Below, one piece after another: positions 36,230-49,655 of a stretch of 64,000 nucleotides of DNA (its first letter is position 1; every line of letters begins with the position of its first letter). The stretch lies in the NCBI GenBank assembly GCA_020226215.1, contig CM035225.1:16813868-16877867 (forward strand), given 5' to 3'. Under the pieces are notes generated by a model. That model ran no database searches, had not been told where the DNA came from, and saw only the letters and a program-made list of their open reading frames with translations. A program made the translations under genes and the position numbers. This DNA comes from Sindora glabra (Eukaryota > Streptophyta > Magnoliopsida > Fabales > Fabaceae).

Positions 36230-36960
36230 AAAAATGTCCTTTTTTATGTTTTCTATACCCTAATTAGGATAACCTACATTTGTATGCATTTTTAGCTTGA
36301 TTCACCTTATTTTGTGCACTTACTGCCTATTAACAAAAAAATAAAACAAATAATGAGATGACATTATTTCTTATTAATAGTAAAAGAAAGACAATAGTAG
36401 TAAAATAGCCATAAATACTTGAAAGCCCTCTAAGTGGCACATTTCCACAAACTTGTCCCACGTTTACTTGTTAACCCAACTATATTTTTTAAGGGGAAGT
36501 CTTGTTAGAGTTCCTACTAGGTTAGCATAATCCCTCTTTAATATATAACTATAATCCCTTTATCTCCTACTTGCCAATAGAAAGATGTATTCTTTGTAAC
36601 ATAAGATAATATTGAATGTAACCTAAAAGAGTTATAAATTGCCAATATCATTAGTAATCCAGGACATTGGTTCTTATGTATATGTAAAAATTGAAATGGA
36701 AATAAGTAGTTATTTACAAATAAATCTTCCTAAATGCATCCTTGATGTCGTCTCCCATTTAAGGCCATTCTTTAATTGTAATAGGCACCTTTTGCATTCC
36801 AAGGAACCAAGGTAACTAGTGAAATTAGATCTACTAAGACCATATGCAACTCCTACTTCATTGAATTTTTCTTTATCCCTCTCCTTTTTGGTGCACTAGA
36901 AGACTAAGTTCCTTTTAACCATAGGACCCCTAGTGTCCTTCTTTTTCTCACCACCTTTAC
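36230..36960 (-). pseudogene. TNPA-type (Ptta/En/Spm, Transposase_24) fragment
   Basis: Three minus-strand segments read in the order expected for this family. 36885-36720 reads DKEKFNEVGVAYGLSRSNFT, then SYLGSLECK and, after a stretch with one stop, GDDIKDAFRKIYL. 36470-36420 reads TWDKFVEMCHLEGFQ. 36340-36240 reads SAQNKVNQAKNAYKCRLS, then LGYRKH. The family pattern (F-x-S-x-L-G, W-x-x-F-V, N-x-x-N-R-A-K, L-G-Y) is visible and the gaps fit introns. TNPA-type proteins bind subterminal repeats of CACTA elements. It differs from the TNPA-type gene at 49.7-51.4 kb, so it comes from another subfamily. Stops are present; it is dead. Confidence 0.7.
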
Positions 36961-38870
36961 TAATATTCCCACTTTTACTAGATTTCTAGATGCTTCTATA
37001 TCTTATTTAGAAAGATTTAACTAAATCAACATAATCTTTTAATTTATATGCTAAGCAATATTTGATAAACATTCATTCACAAATATGTAATAACTTAAAT
37101 AAAAAAGAATGATTGAAAATTATGTTAGCATATTTAGTTTGATCTAAGAACAAAACTTTGCTCACTACAAAGTGACATTTTTCAAACATAGCATCCAAGT
37201 AACAAAATCACACCAATGCAAAAAGTTATTCCATAACATAGCATCTAAGCAAAAGTGACATTTTTAGTCAATATGAACACTAAACATGACATATATTTAG
37301 GTATTTCAACTCTTCATCTTAAATAATGGTTTTAAAACATGTAACTAGTGATTAAATAGTAAATCTAAAGAATGAAAATGAAAGCTTTTCAACAATAAAT
37401 TAGAATGCTTTAGCTCTAACATAAACTATAATCAAAACACAAATGCTAATAAAATATAGCTAAACTAAGGAAAATACTTTAGATAAATAGCACTAGATGG
37501 TGATTGATGATTGAAGGTTAATGCACACAATTGTCAAATAGATGTTAGAGTAAATCAAGTGGAAAGCATAAAAAAATTAACAACAAATTGTCATATAATA
37601 ATGCCTTGTCTATAGTTCTATTTGTAGTTATGAGAAATAGAGATGATGTTTATATGTTTCCAAATCGATTGATACTAAAAATGACATCTAATGATTTGAG
37701 TGTAATTACAAAAATATATTGGGTGATGCTTTTAACATTAGCTATCCATAAGAACTGGCATTTAATGTTTTGCCATTTTTTGAACTCAACAATTCATTTT
37801 CATTTTTCATGTTGGTTGATTAAAAAACTATTATGAAATTTTTTTTCCTAGAACTATACACCCCACAAAAGATAATTTTGCATTCTAATACTGAGTTTTT
37901 ATTTAAACTAAAATCATAAGTTTATTTGTTTACAAAAATGTCACCATGCTATTGTATATGTCGATTTTCATGTTAATTGACATCAATGGGGTGGTGTTAA
38001 AAGGCAAATTTGTAAAGTAACCTACTAAGTTAGTGAAACAAAAGCCTACTATATACAATTTTTGTCAATCTTCTAATAGATCAAACTTTTTCAACAATTT
38101 CTTGCTTATTTTCGTCTTGTGTTCTACTATCTTTTCATCATGCTAAGCAAAAAATTTGCAACCATAAAAATGATAACATGGGTTGTCATCATTCCACAAT
38201 GTTCTCAAGATTGCCTCCTCATCACATTAATAATACTTTAAAGCTCTAGTTTTGATGCTGAAAATTTCTGAAGATTTAATTTCACCACCATGTATTAACT
38301 GCAACAAATTTGGGGCAAACTAGTAAAGGTTTAATGAAATGAGCTTAATTTTAAATCTTATTTCTTATATATAAAAATATCATAGAAACAATAATGCTTA
38401 ATGATGATAGGTGAATGAGAATTAGGAATAAAGTACCTTTAATAACAATATCTTTTTTAGATGAATTAATGGAGGGCCATGTTTTAACTCATTAAGTATG
38501 TGCGTGTTGGGATGTAGAGATAGAGATTAAATCTCAAAAAAGGAAAAAATATAAACAAGATATCACAAGATGAATAATTTTGACTAAAACTACAATGGTT
38601 GTTATAAGAGTACCGGAGTTTATTAGCTTGTTTATTGATTTTGGACACTTGCAAAATAAAAATAGAAAAAGCACTTTCAAAAAAGGTCATGCTCACATGA
38701 CATAATCAAAATTTTTGGACATTCTATTCACTTTCAACAAGATATCACATGACATAGAAAAAGCACTTTCAAAAAAGGTCATGCTCACTTGATTTTGGAC
38801 ACTTGCAAAAAATTTTATAATAATAATAGTAAGCATTCTAACTCTTATTTAATTAATAATCAAAACAGCT
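36961..38870. other. AT-rich DNA with a local duplication
   Basis: No gene seen. A word of about 33 bases containing AAAAAGCACTTTCAAAAAAG and GGTCATGCTCAC occurs twice, at about 38663 and 38757. A GATTTTGGACACTTGCAAAA word also occurs twice, near 38636 and 38790. This is a short local rearrangement next to the LINE edge. Confidence 0.5.
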
Positions 38871-38879
38871 AATGATTTT

Positions 38880-41405
38880 AAACAGGTTATGGGAAATGTA
38901 GTTTCTCTTGATCAAAGCAGCTTTGTGCCCTATGACATAGCTCGGATAATATAATTATAATGCAAGAAATCATTCATTTGATGAAAGACATGAGAGGATG
39001 AACTAGTTTCATAGTTATAAAAGTTAATCTAGAAAAAGCCTATGATAGGTTGGACTAGGAGTTTTTGATATCCAAGCTAGAAGACATTAGTTTTGAAAAG
39101 CATTTCATCAAAATTATTAGAGCTTGTGTGTTTACTACTACCATGAGAATAATTTGGAATGGTATCTTACTAAGAGTTTTAAGACCTCAAGAGGCATTCA
39201 CTAAGGAGATCCTTTATCACCATACCTCTTCATTCTATGCATGGAGAGGTTAGCTCATACTATAAATCTAGCCGTTCAAAATAATTTATGGAAACCCATA
39301 TATTTGGGGAAGAATAGAATCCTTATGTCCTATTTATTCTTTATAAATGATCTGATTTATTTGCTGAGGCTTTGCTAGAACAAGCAAAAATTATCAATCT
39401 TTACCTTTTTACTTTTTGTAATAGCTCCGAGCAAAAGATCAATAAAGGCAAAATAAAGTGTATTTTTCTAAAAATGTTCACTATACATGGAAAAAAGTGA
39501 TAAGTGAGAGGTTAGGTTTCCACACAACCGCAAGCCATAGGAAGTATTGAGGTGTTCCACTTTACGATAATTGAGTGTCAAAACACTTATTTAACTTTAT
39601 TATTGATAAAGTGAATCAAAGGTTAAGTGCTTGGAAATTGAAAACACTCTCCCTAGCTAGTAGAATAACATTAACCAAAGCAATCCTCTCAATAAATCCA
39701 CAATATTGTATGCAAACCAACTTCATGTTGGTTTTAGTTTGCTCACAATTAGACCTTTTAAGTAGAAATTTTATTTAAGGATCCTAAACAAATGAACATT
39801 CTATTCATCTAGTGGCATAGGATAATATTTGAAATCTAAAAGATAAGGAAGGCTTAGGCATACGAAAAATGAAATTGTAGAATGAAGCCTATCTAATAAA
39901 AATAGCTTGGGGCCTCATACAATGCTTGAATGCATTATGGGCACAGGTTTTGAAATCTAAGTATGATTATGGTTCATTGATTCCTCTAGACATGAAAAGG
40001 AAGCCCCACCAATCTAACCTTTAGAAAGAAATGTGCAACATTTAGGAAGATTTTATTCAGGACCTGAGATGCAACGTTTGATTGTAAAATTTTGGATTGA
40101 TGACTGGATTCCGGCTTGTGAACCCTTTTGTAAAATGTCCACCATTCACATTCCAAATAACGAAGTAGATCTCCAGTGGCAACATACGTTACTAGAATAG
40201 GTGAGTGAAACTTCAACAAGTTATCATCAATAATCCCACCATCAATACTAACTAAGCTCTAAAGTATTGTTCCTCCCAATCCAAGACAAGAGCTTGACCA
40301 ATTAATGTGGAAGTGTACTCTTAATGTATAATTCTCAGTGCATACTACTTAACATAAGATCTCTAATACAACTAACAGAGCTACAAGTTAACTTTGGAAG
40401 AAGATTTGGCAATGGTTGAGTTTGCAATGAATCCACACATTCCTCTAGCTGTTAGCTAAAGATCAAGGATTAACAAATGCTCAATGAAAATTACATCATC
40501 TCACAAATTCTGATCTCTATCCAAGATGTGGTCAAACTAGTGAAACCAGCTTCCCTATGATTTGAGACTATCCATATATTCAGCATCTTTGGATGTCCTT
40601 AATTCATATGAAATACTAGCTTAATTTCTTTTCCAGCTCTCAACATGAATAGATTGATTGAAATTTGTCAAAACATCTTTGGCATAAACACGAGGACTTC
40701 ATGGCAAGTTTCATATGGTTTTATTGTTTGGTTGATTTGGTTAAATAGGAATAAACTGGTGTTCCAAGAAAGGCCAGAAAATGTTCACAATGTTATTTTT
40801 CTTGCCATGCTATGAATAGACCATCTAAACCAATGCTTGTCATTACAAAGAAATACAGGAGCGGTGAAACAAAAGCTAGAATGATGGATTGGTTAGGAAC
40901 CACCTAAATATGACTGGATTAAATGCAACTCAGATAGCTCAATTTGTAACCATAATGCAAGATGCGGAAATTGTTTTTAGGATAGTTTAGGTTCTTGGAT
41001 TTTGGCTTTCTATAGATGGACTAGTGCATACAATGTTCTCACTACTAAACTTTGGGGAGTATTAATTGGATTGCCCTTGACATGGAAGTTTAGGTGGTGC
41101 AGAATACACTTTGAGCTTGATTCTACTATAGCAATGTCTTTCATTCTGCACGGGTGCAACATGTCCCACCTTTATGGCCTTATTGTTTCTTCTATTCAAT
41201 CTTTTCCAAAGAAGGATTAGAGAATAAAAATTTCTCATTGTTACCGAGAGGCAAATAGGGATTGCTTGCTTCTTCACATGCTCATTCCAAGCTCCAGAAA
41301 TTGTATTTCAAAATGTCCCTCCTTTGTGTTCCATGTTAGTCTTAACTGATATTATAGGTTCTTCTCTTCCTCTAATGGTTATTGCCTAATTTAGGCTTCC
41401 TACAA
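38880..41405 (+). mobile_element. 5'-truncated LINE (L1-type) remnant: RT and RNase H
   Basis: Plus-strand frames with many stops follow plant LINE order. The first RT motifs are at 38885-39060 (VVSLDQSSFVP, then VNLEKAYDRLD). RT continues at 39065-39250 (FIKIIRACVFTTTMRIIWNG), and 39575-39700 holds FNFIIDKVNQRLSAWKLKTL. At 40915-41350 is an RNase H domain: AFYRWTSAYNVLTTKLWGVL, IHFELDSTIAM, then HCYREANRD. The Y-x-D-D box region is degraded. The endonuclease half is missing, so the copy is 5'-truncated as is usual for LINE insertions. The 3' end is not precisely defined. Not functional. Confidence 0.85.
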
Positions 41406-41419
41406 TGTATCCAAAAAAA

Positions 41420-43594
41420 TTAATAATCACTACTTTTTAATTTATTTTTATTTATCTCTTTTTGTACTTATTTACAAGCAAGTTTCTGGATGACTACTGA
41501 TGGCACCACAATAAGAATCTAGACCTCCACCCTTTTTTAATCGGTGACTTAAAATTGTTTCAACAATATTACTCCATCATCATCATCAATGAAAATCACC
41601 TTTTAATTTAATAATAAAAATTTATTTCATTATCTATTTCTACAACATTTAATATCAATATAAGGGTTGGAAGGAGGAGATATAATTATATATTGGAGAA
41701 TAATATTTTATTCACAAAGTAAAAGGCGGGTGGGAGTGAAGAAAGGAATTTAATGAAATAAATTGTTTGAGATATTTTAAAAATAAATATGTAAAGTGAT
41801 TAAATATTTATTAAAGATAAAAAGTAAAATTAAAATTAAATAATAAATATTTTGATGAATTTCTAAAATATAAATAAAAATAATATTTTTTTTTTCAAAA
41901 TAACAGATAAAAAGAGACTGAAGCAAAATTTAAAATCATGATTTTCTTCGGTAATAGATGATCAATGCTTGTTACTGCAATGTAATGATTTTGTAAAAGC
42001 TAAACGGAGTAAACTCTAACCAGTTTATTTCAAAAGAAGAAATGTGGGAAGAGAATGAGAAAAGAAGAAGATGATAAAAAGAGAGAATAGAAATAGAAAC
42101 GTCACCGTCTTTCTATTTCCATGTCCATTGTTTTCGTCACTGATCATGACTAATTTTTTCCAACTAATTGTGAATTACCATATGATTTGCCAAGAAAAAA
42201 TTCACTGATATCCAACGTCTTTGCAACAATTATTTACTATCAAACATAGACCCCCCCCTTTTTTTTTTACGTTGATAATGAGAAAGTTTAAATTTAATAT
42301 CTTTATCATTAATATATTATTTAAAATTTTCATCTCTACCTAATAGTTTCAAACTTCTTCAGATTCACTCTACTATCCTCAACATCCCGTTTTTGCTCAA
42401 AAGAATGAATTTTGTTGGAATCTTATAAAATTTGAACCTTTTATAATTTAAAAATTGAAGATATTAATATCAATAATCAAGAATCTGACGAATCACATTG
42501 AAAAAACAGCGGGCAAGAAAAAGGGGAAAATAGACTGTTTATACTAGACTTTCATTCTCCCATTTTAAGTATTTGAAAAAAATCATATAAATTTAAATAG
42601 AAATAAATATCGGGCGTTGGAGCATTCTTTATAAAAATCAAATCTGTTCATTTTGTCAATTAAAGGTTTCAAATATAAACAAAATTATGCTATAACTTCT
42701 TTCTTCTCTTCTTTCTCTTTATTCTCCTCTATCTAAACATAAGACAGAACTTGTCAAGTTCAGTGCAAATAATAATAATAATAATAATAATATGAGCTGG
42801 TTGTCTAGCTAGTTCTCTATCCCCCTTGGCTGTTTAAAAGTTAAAGCAACAACTAGAAGCCATAGACCCCACCTCCGTTCATGTTCCAGAAAAATTCATG
42901 TCCCATCCTTAACTGCAATTTATAATGTCCATATATTTTGTTGGTCCACGTTTGATTGCGTTCATTATTTCTCAACAATAATTCTCAGCTCAGTCTTGAA
43001 GGTGTAAAAGTGCACTGTTTCTTTTGGTCGTGAATTTTTGCTAAGATTCTTTGACATCTATAGCTAGCATCCAAACAAATATATGACAGCTTTGTCCATC
43101 TAGTTTAATCTAATTAGTCAATGGCTGGGCCAACCTTTGAGAGATTTTCATGCATCAATTTTGGGAGCTCTGTCACTTTTTTCCAATCGTAAAGTGAGGT
43201 TTTTTCACATTAAATTTATAATTTTTAAAATAAAATTAATGAGTTGAAATTACTAAAACTCAAAATTTTGAAACAGATTCTACTCAAATATTAATTAAAT
43301 ATAAGATAATATTATAAATTTATAAAATTTAACTTAATAAATATAAAAAATTTAAAATTGAATTTTCGATCTTGTTATTTGTGAAGAATTTGTCCCATGG
43401 TGAGATTCTTTATCCGATATGCACCAGTCAGAAAATGTAGCAAGACAGAAAACTAAGAATAGGGTTCCACTAAATTGTGAGATGTATTTTAAAAAGTAAA
43501 ATAAGATATTAAAATATTTATTGAGAAAATTAAAAAAGTAAATAGTTATGAATTGATATTTAATTTTAAATGTTCAATTTTTATTAGAAATTAT
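41420..43594. other. intergenic DNA left of CACTA-2
   Basis: No gene. It contains one arm of a long-range inverted duplication (listed separately), an (AAT)n microsatellite at about 42768-42792 and a short C8/T10 run near 42252. The 42810-43180 part is less AT-rich but gave no recognisable frame. Confidence 0.5.
41927..42246. repeat. left arm of a 14-kb-spaced inverted duplication
   Basis: Matches the reverse complement of about 56478-56760. Shared words include CATGACTAATTTTTTCCAAC, TAATTGTGAATT, GACATCCAA/GATATCCAA, GTCTTTGC and TTTATTTCAAAAGAAG. The identity looks like roughly 75-85% by eye, with small indels. Confidence 0.7.
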
Positions 43595-44160
43595 CACTAC
43601 AAGAATAAGAAGTAACAACGACAACACTTTTAGCGACAAAAAAATTCAGTCATCGCTAAAAGTATTTCCGACGACATTGTCATCGGTGAAATCCAAATGA
43701 CTTTTAGAGGGAATCAAAAAACCATAGTGGGAAAAAATTAGGCTTTAGCGACGACTAAAGCGCCTAAAAGAAATTCAGCAAAAAAATTTACCCTTCAGCA
43801 ACAACAATTGTCATTGCTAAAAGGTCCACCTTTTAGCGACGACAAATGTCGTTGCTTAGGTGCAACTTTCAATGATAACAAATGTCGTCGCTGAAGATTT
43901 GCCCAATTTCCAAGGATGACCTATAGTGACGACATTTGTCGTCACTGAAAGGTGGATCCTTCAGCGACGACAATTGTCGTCGTTGAAGGCCTTGTCCAAT
44001 TTTCGAGACAAGCCTTCAACGACAACAAATGTCATCGCTGAAGGCCTGTCTGCTAGAAAAAAAAAGGCCTTCCGTGATGACAATGTCGTCGCTGATGGCT
44101 AAACATTCACCAACGACCCTTCACCAACAAATGAGAGTTTTTTGTCGTCGTTGAAAGGTC
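43595..44160. repeat. CACTA-2 5' subterminal array
   Basis: At least a dozen copies of a (C/T)AGCGACGACA...TGTCGTCGCT(G/A) unit, often paired as inverted dyads. The cleanest spans 43958-43989, a 32-base near-palindrome centred on AATT. This is far more GC-rich than its surroundings. Confidence 0.88.
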
Positions 44161-44163
44161 CAC

Positions 44164-44171
44164 CTATATAA
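44164..44171 (+). promoter_or_regulatory. CACTA-2 promoter and leader exon
   Basis: TATATAAA lies just inside the subterminal array. The leader that follows (CTCCTCC-rich) ends at CTGAG/GTAAGT, a strong splice donor at 44236/44237. The matching acceptor (TTCCTATTCAG) ends at 46491, eight bases before the transposase ATG. The 5' intron is therefore about 2.25 kb. Confidence 0.7.
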
Positions 44172-46498
44172 ACCCTCAGTGCCTCCTCCTCCTCCTCTCG
44201 TTCGCATGCTTACAAAGAAGAGGCAGTGGACCTGAGGTAAGTTTTTCTTATAATTTTTTATAATTTAGTACATTTATTTTTTATATATGTTGATGTGTAT
44301 TAATTTTGTATATTTCATATTTTAATTTGTTAGTTACTATTAGTACTTATCATTGTTCGTAAAGAATATTCAAAGTTGATCAATAGATTTTTGCCATTGA
44401 GGTATATGAACTAAAATTTATAATATTTTTATTGTAAAATATTATATGTGGGATTAATAGTTTACAATGAATTAATAAAGTTGATAGTATGTTTAATTTA
44501 ATATGAAACTCCATATAATTTAGTTTTGCATATTGTAAATTTTAAATTTATTTATGTAAATTTAACTTAGTATAAAATTTATAAATATAAATTTTGTTGT
44601 TATTATATATCCCTTAAATTATAACTTTGTAGTATATAATATATGTGCAAATTATTCAATTAGACTAATGTAAGATAAAGTTGTTATGATCTTTTATCCA
44701 CAAAATCTAAAATTTATAATGTAATTTAGGAAACTTCAAAATTATTAGATTTGTTGAAATAATGTAAGATAAAAATTAGAATAAGTATGTAGATATAGTT
44801 TAGAAAATAAGAGATTATAATAATATAATCTCTTTTTTAATTAAAATTAAAACTTAACAATTCAAATTATACTATTTACACCACATAATAAGAAAAATTC
44901 AATTGAACTTAAGATCACATGAAAATTAAACCTAACAATCCAAATTATACTATCTACATTACATAGAAACAAAAAGTCAAAAAACTAGGAAGTTTGCATG
45001 AAAATCACCCCCTTCATGGATAAATTAAATTTACTTTTTTCTTTTAAAATAATAAAATTTATAATTGACTAATTTTCAAAATTTATTTGTTAAAATTATT
45101 TTTTAAAGCTAGACCCTAAACACAACCAAAATAAATATAGTTTATACAATTTTTGAATTATATTTTATTATTTTCAATGTCAATTTTGTCATTAACTAAA
45201 TTATTTTTTTTATTTACAATTTCAACTACTATGCATCTTGATTTTTTAATTGGATTAAAAATTAATTTTCAAAATAAGGAATGTAAATTTTTGAAGATTA
45301 CGAAACATTTCTTAATTATTTTAGAAAATATATGTTATGTGCATAATTCTAATAGCTAAAGTTACAATAATATTACATCAATGAATAACTTATGAAACTA
45401 ACAAAAATTGTTCGATGAAATATTTTTTAAGCCCAATCTACTAATGCTATAATCTATTGGATATTAATTTGGTGTTATTTATTCTAAAGCTTCTTTGAGT
45501 TTGCTAAAATTAATTAAAAAAATATAATTTGGAAAAAATTGAAATGATGAAAATTATTTAATTTGTTTAAAATTAGATTAAAAGAAATATTGACAAACAA
45601 TGGTTCCCTATTTTGTGATAGCATCCTCTTACTTTCTTTCAATGTTATAATGATAAATGTTATTATTTAGTTATAATAACATGTGACATATTACACTTGT
45701 ATAAAAATATATATAATAATTCTTATGAAAAGACTTCTTAGCAAAATAATCAAAATGACCATACCATAATAGAAATTCAAAAAGTTCCTATGTCTAATAA
45801 TTTACAAGTATTCATAAAATACACCTCTCTATAGAGAAGTTGAATTGTGCACCTTATAAATATAGTAAAGTAGATTACACATTTGAATTCGCATAAATTT
45901 ATTATGAAACATAAAAATTATTATAGATATTTAAAAAAATTAATAATCCACATAATAAGATACTTAAATAACAGTACTGACACTTAAATAACGATTCTCA
46001 TAAAAAGTTGTATCATTATTTTTAATTATTGTAAATATATTTTTACCATAATTTTAAATAGAACTACATTTGCATTTACATTATAAACTTAGACCCGTTT
46101 AAGGGTTAGTTGTTCTCTATATATCAACTAACCTTTGAATTGTCCTGAAAAGTTAGACAGTTTGAGATATGTCCTATAGTTGTTATTAATAATTTATCTA
46201 GCTCTTGTTTGATATTGTGGAAATATCTTAGCATCCTAACTATTCTTTGGGCCTAAATTATACAAGCGTATAATTTAGGCACTTGGAGAACCATAGGGAG
46301 ATGTTGCCAAAATTTTTGCACAGAGCAAACGATGAGCGAGGATAAATTGGAGAAAATCATAACTATAGAAATATCTCAAATCGGATAGGACCCTACCCTT
46401 CAAAGTTGAAGTAATATGGTGTATTTAGGGTACATTTCAAATATTAATCATAACACTTTATTCCACATAAAGTTATTTTCTTCCTATTCAGTAATACA

Positions 46499-49400
46499 AT
46501 GTCCGTCGATAAAAGTTGGATACATTTACTAAATCGCTTGTCAAATGAGTATTGGAATGGTGTAGTGGCATTTGTTCAAAGAGCTAAAAACTTTATCGAT
46601 GAAAGGGGTTTGGTAAGATGCCCATGCAAAAAGTGTGTAAATTTAATATTCTAGATATTACCAACGTTGGAGGCACACATTATAAATAAGGGATTTCATC
46701 TATTATACATAAATTGGATACACCATGGTGAAGCGGATGTTTCGACTTCTAGAGGAACTTAGGAGGCATCTCCTAACAATAGAGATGAGCTAGTGGATAT
46801 TATAAACGATTTCATCGACCTTGAGGTACCTGAAGCCGATGTTTGTAATGACGAGTACATGAGTAAGAATGCAGCTAACAGAAGCATTAGAATAAATTAT
46901 AGTAATTGTGATAACATGTCCTATAGCATGTGGCCAGTGGTCATAACCACTTATAACTTGCCACCATGGGTCTGCATGAATCAATCTTTTTTCATGTTGA
47001 CCCTATTAATCTTAGGCCATAATCATCAAGTAAGGATATTGATGTCTCTTACAACCGGTCATAGAAGAGTTGAGGCATCTTTGGGAGAGAGGAGTTGAAA
47101 CTTAAGATACAAATACGGTGTTCAACATGCGGGTAGGGTTGTTATGGACTGTAAATAATTTTTCTGCTCAAAATAGTCTATCTGGGTGGAGTGGACAAGG
47201 ATACAAAGCATGTTGTATATGTAATTTGGATACTCCATCAATTTGAGTTAGAGAAAAAATAGCTTATGTTGGTCATTGCCATTAGCTTTTAAGAAGTCAC
47301 ACACAGAGAAATAGGAAAAAATTCAATGGGAGGTCAGAGAGGAAAGCCCCTCCTCGTCCTCTTACTAGTAACGTTATCATGGAACGATTGGGAAAGGTGG
47401 CACAAAGACTTCCTGGAAAACATGCTCAATTTGGTGGTTTAAAGCGAAAGAGGGGTGCCAACAAACTTAATTGAAGCAAGAGAAGTATATTTTTTGATCT
47501 CCCGTATTGGCCAACAATGAACTTAAGACATAACATTCATGTGATACATGTTGAGAAGAATGTATGTGATAGCATCCTGGGTACATTATTGGATATTGAG
47601 CACAAAATAAAATATACAGACAATGCAAGATGAGATCTGCTAGACGTGAAGATAAGGTCCAACTTATATCTATATGAGTAGAGGGGTCAACTTTTCAAGC
47701 CGCATGCTACATATATGCTTAACTAGGAAGAACAAAAATGATTTTGCCAATATATAAAGAATGTGAAATTTCCAAATGAGTTTGCTGAGAGTATTTATAA
47801 GAATGTTACAAATCGTGACCTGAAGTTGAAAGGGCTAAAATCACATAATTGTTATGTTATTATGCAAAGATTGTTAGGACTAGGAATTCGGGCTTTCTTG
47901 CCAAAGGAATTATCATATCCACTTGTTGATTTAAGAAATTTCTTCAGTTAAATATGTGCTAGAACTCTCAATAGGAAGGATATTCTAGAAGTTAAATAAG
48001 ACATTATCATTATTTTATGCAAGCTTGAAAGGATATACCCTTCAGCATTTTTAACATAATGGTTCACTTGGTGATGCATTTGCCAGACGAAGTATTGGAA
48101 GGAAGACCCATTCATTTTCGCTGGATGCACCCATATAAGAGATATATAAAAAAGTTGAACGATTATGTCTGAAATCATACTCGACCGAAGGGTTCAATTA
48201 CATAAAGGTATATTATTGATGAGGCATTAACATTTTCTCTATGTACTTAGAAGGAGTGGAAACTAAATTCAACCGGCCTAATAGAAATTAAATTGTAACA
48301 CCTTGTCAAACAAGAAGGGCATTGTTGGTGTTCCGATCCCAGTGTCGACCAGTGGGGAAGAAAATTATTTCTTATTTCGATAGGAAGGATCGAGATGTTA
48401 CAGTATGGTATATCTTGAATAATTGTATTGAAATTGAAAAGTATCTCCAATAAGTATTTATAGTCATTTGTGTTTTTTTCCTTTTTATAATTATAATAGA
48501 CTAAGATTGTTATATTCTATAGTGAGCACCGATTGGAACTCGAATGAAGTGGTGTTGAAAATATTGATAACTTACAAAACACTAAATTCCCCTCATGATT
48601 TTACTGGAAGGTAAGGGTTTGTTCTTCCCAAATTCATTAAACCAATATCCCAAATATTGTTCATTTCTCTTACTGATCTTTTAATTTAATTCTTGGAAAA
48701 ATCGCTACTTTTTTATATGTATCATTTACATAGGAACGATTCCTCGGAGGCCACCGAAGAGCTACTGTCATTAGCCTCCAATCCCAATTTTACTACCATG
48801 ATATATTTTACATGTATTGTGAATGGAGTACGGTTTGTAGTCGAAACTCAGGATACGAAGCATAAAATGCAAAAACAGTGGCATTTCTGTTCCGGGGACT
48901 GATGGTAACATGTTCTATGGTGTACTAAAAGAAATCATTAAGTTAACTTATTTAAATAAGTACAGTGTGATTTTATTTAAATGCAAGTAGTATGACACTG
49001 ATCCTACAAAGAAGAAACTTTATATTAATAAGAATATCACAAGCATTTCCATCAATGGACAATGGTACAAAGATGATACTTATATACTTGTTACCCAACT
49101 AAAATAAGTGTTTTACACTAAAGATCTCTTTAATGGACCAAATTGGAAGGTCATCCATAATTTGGTGCATCGCGACACATGAGATCTACCCAGTGATGGA
49201 GACAGTGCGTAAGACCTATTATTTCTGTAGGATAGTAACTCATCTAACTTCAATCTCACAGTTGATCTTGGAGATTTCAATCTAGTAAATCTAGGTAATG
49301 AAAGAAATAATCCTTCAATCATTCCACCTTACAGGAATGTTGGATCTAGTGCTTATGAAGAAGACACCTTCATCGATGATGACGATAGTTTTGAAGACAA

Positions 49401-49503
49401 AATAATTGATGATTATATGGATGAGGGGCCTTTACAATCTGATAATGAAGGAGAAACTGATGACCATGAGTCTGTTAAGTTCACCGACACTGATTCAAAC
49501 TAG
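46499..49503 (+). pseudogene. CACTA-2 TNPD-type transposase (Tnp2), inactivated
   Basis: Domains run in the usual order. The transposase-associated N-terminus begins MSVDKSWIHLLNRLSNEYWN and contains RCPCKKC. The Transposase_21 core includes MWPVVITTYNLPPWVCMNQS and FFMLTLLI (46930-47010), and TMNLRHNIHVIHVEKNVCDS (about 47515). DUF4218 covers 47990-48250 (LERIYPSAFLT, MHPYKRYIKKLNDYV). DUF4216 covers 48720-49180 (LASNPNFTTMIYFTC, GVRFVVETQDTKHK, ISINGQWYKDDTYILVTQLK). An acidic tail ends at TDTDSN, then TAG at 49501-49503. The core is broken by frameshifts after FMLTLLI and by stops throughout. The length fits the family. The family catalyses excision and insertion of CACTA elements; this copy is not expected to be active. 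Confidence 0.92.
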
Positions 49504-49655
49504 GGATAAAATAAGATATTCGAACTACAACTCGTAATTTTGTAAGCATAATTGTTTAAATAATCAATATGATTGTAAAAAGTTATACCATTTGATCATT
49601 CAATTTGAATATGGATTCTCCATTAATTACTTGTATATTGTGTATTATTTTAATT

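Noticed and set aside
43600..44160. Possible CRISPR-like array because of regular dyads
   Set aside because: Spacing is irregular, units occur in both orientations, and the context is a plant CACTA transposon end.
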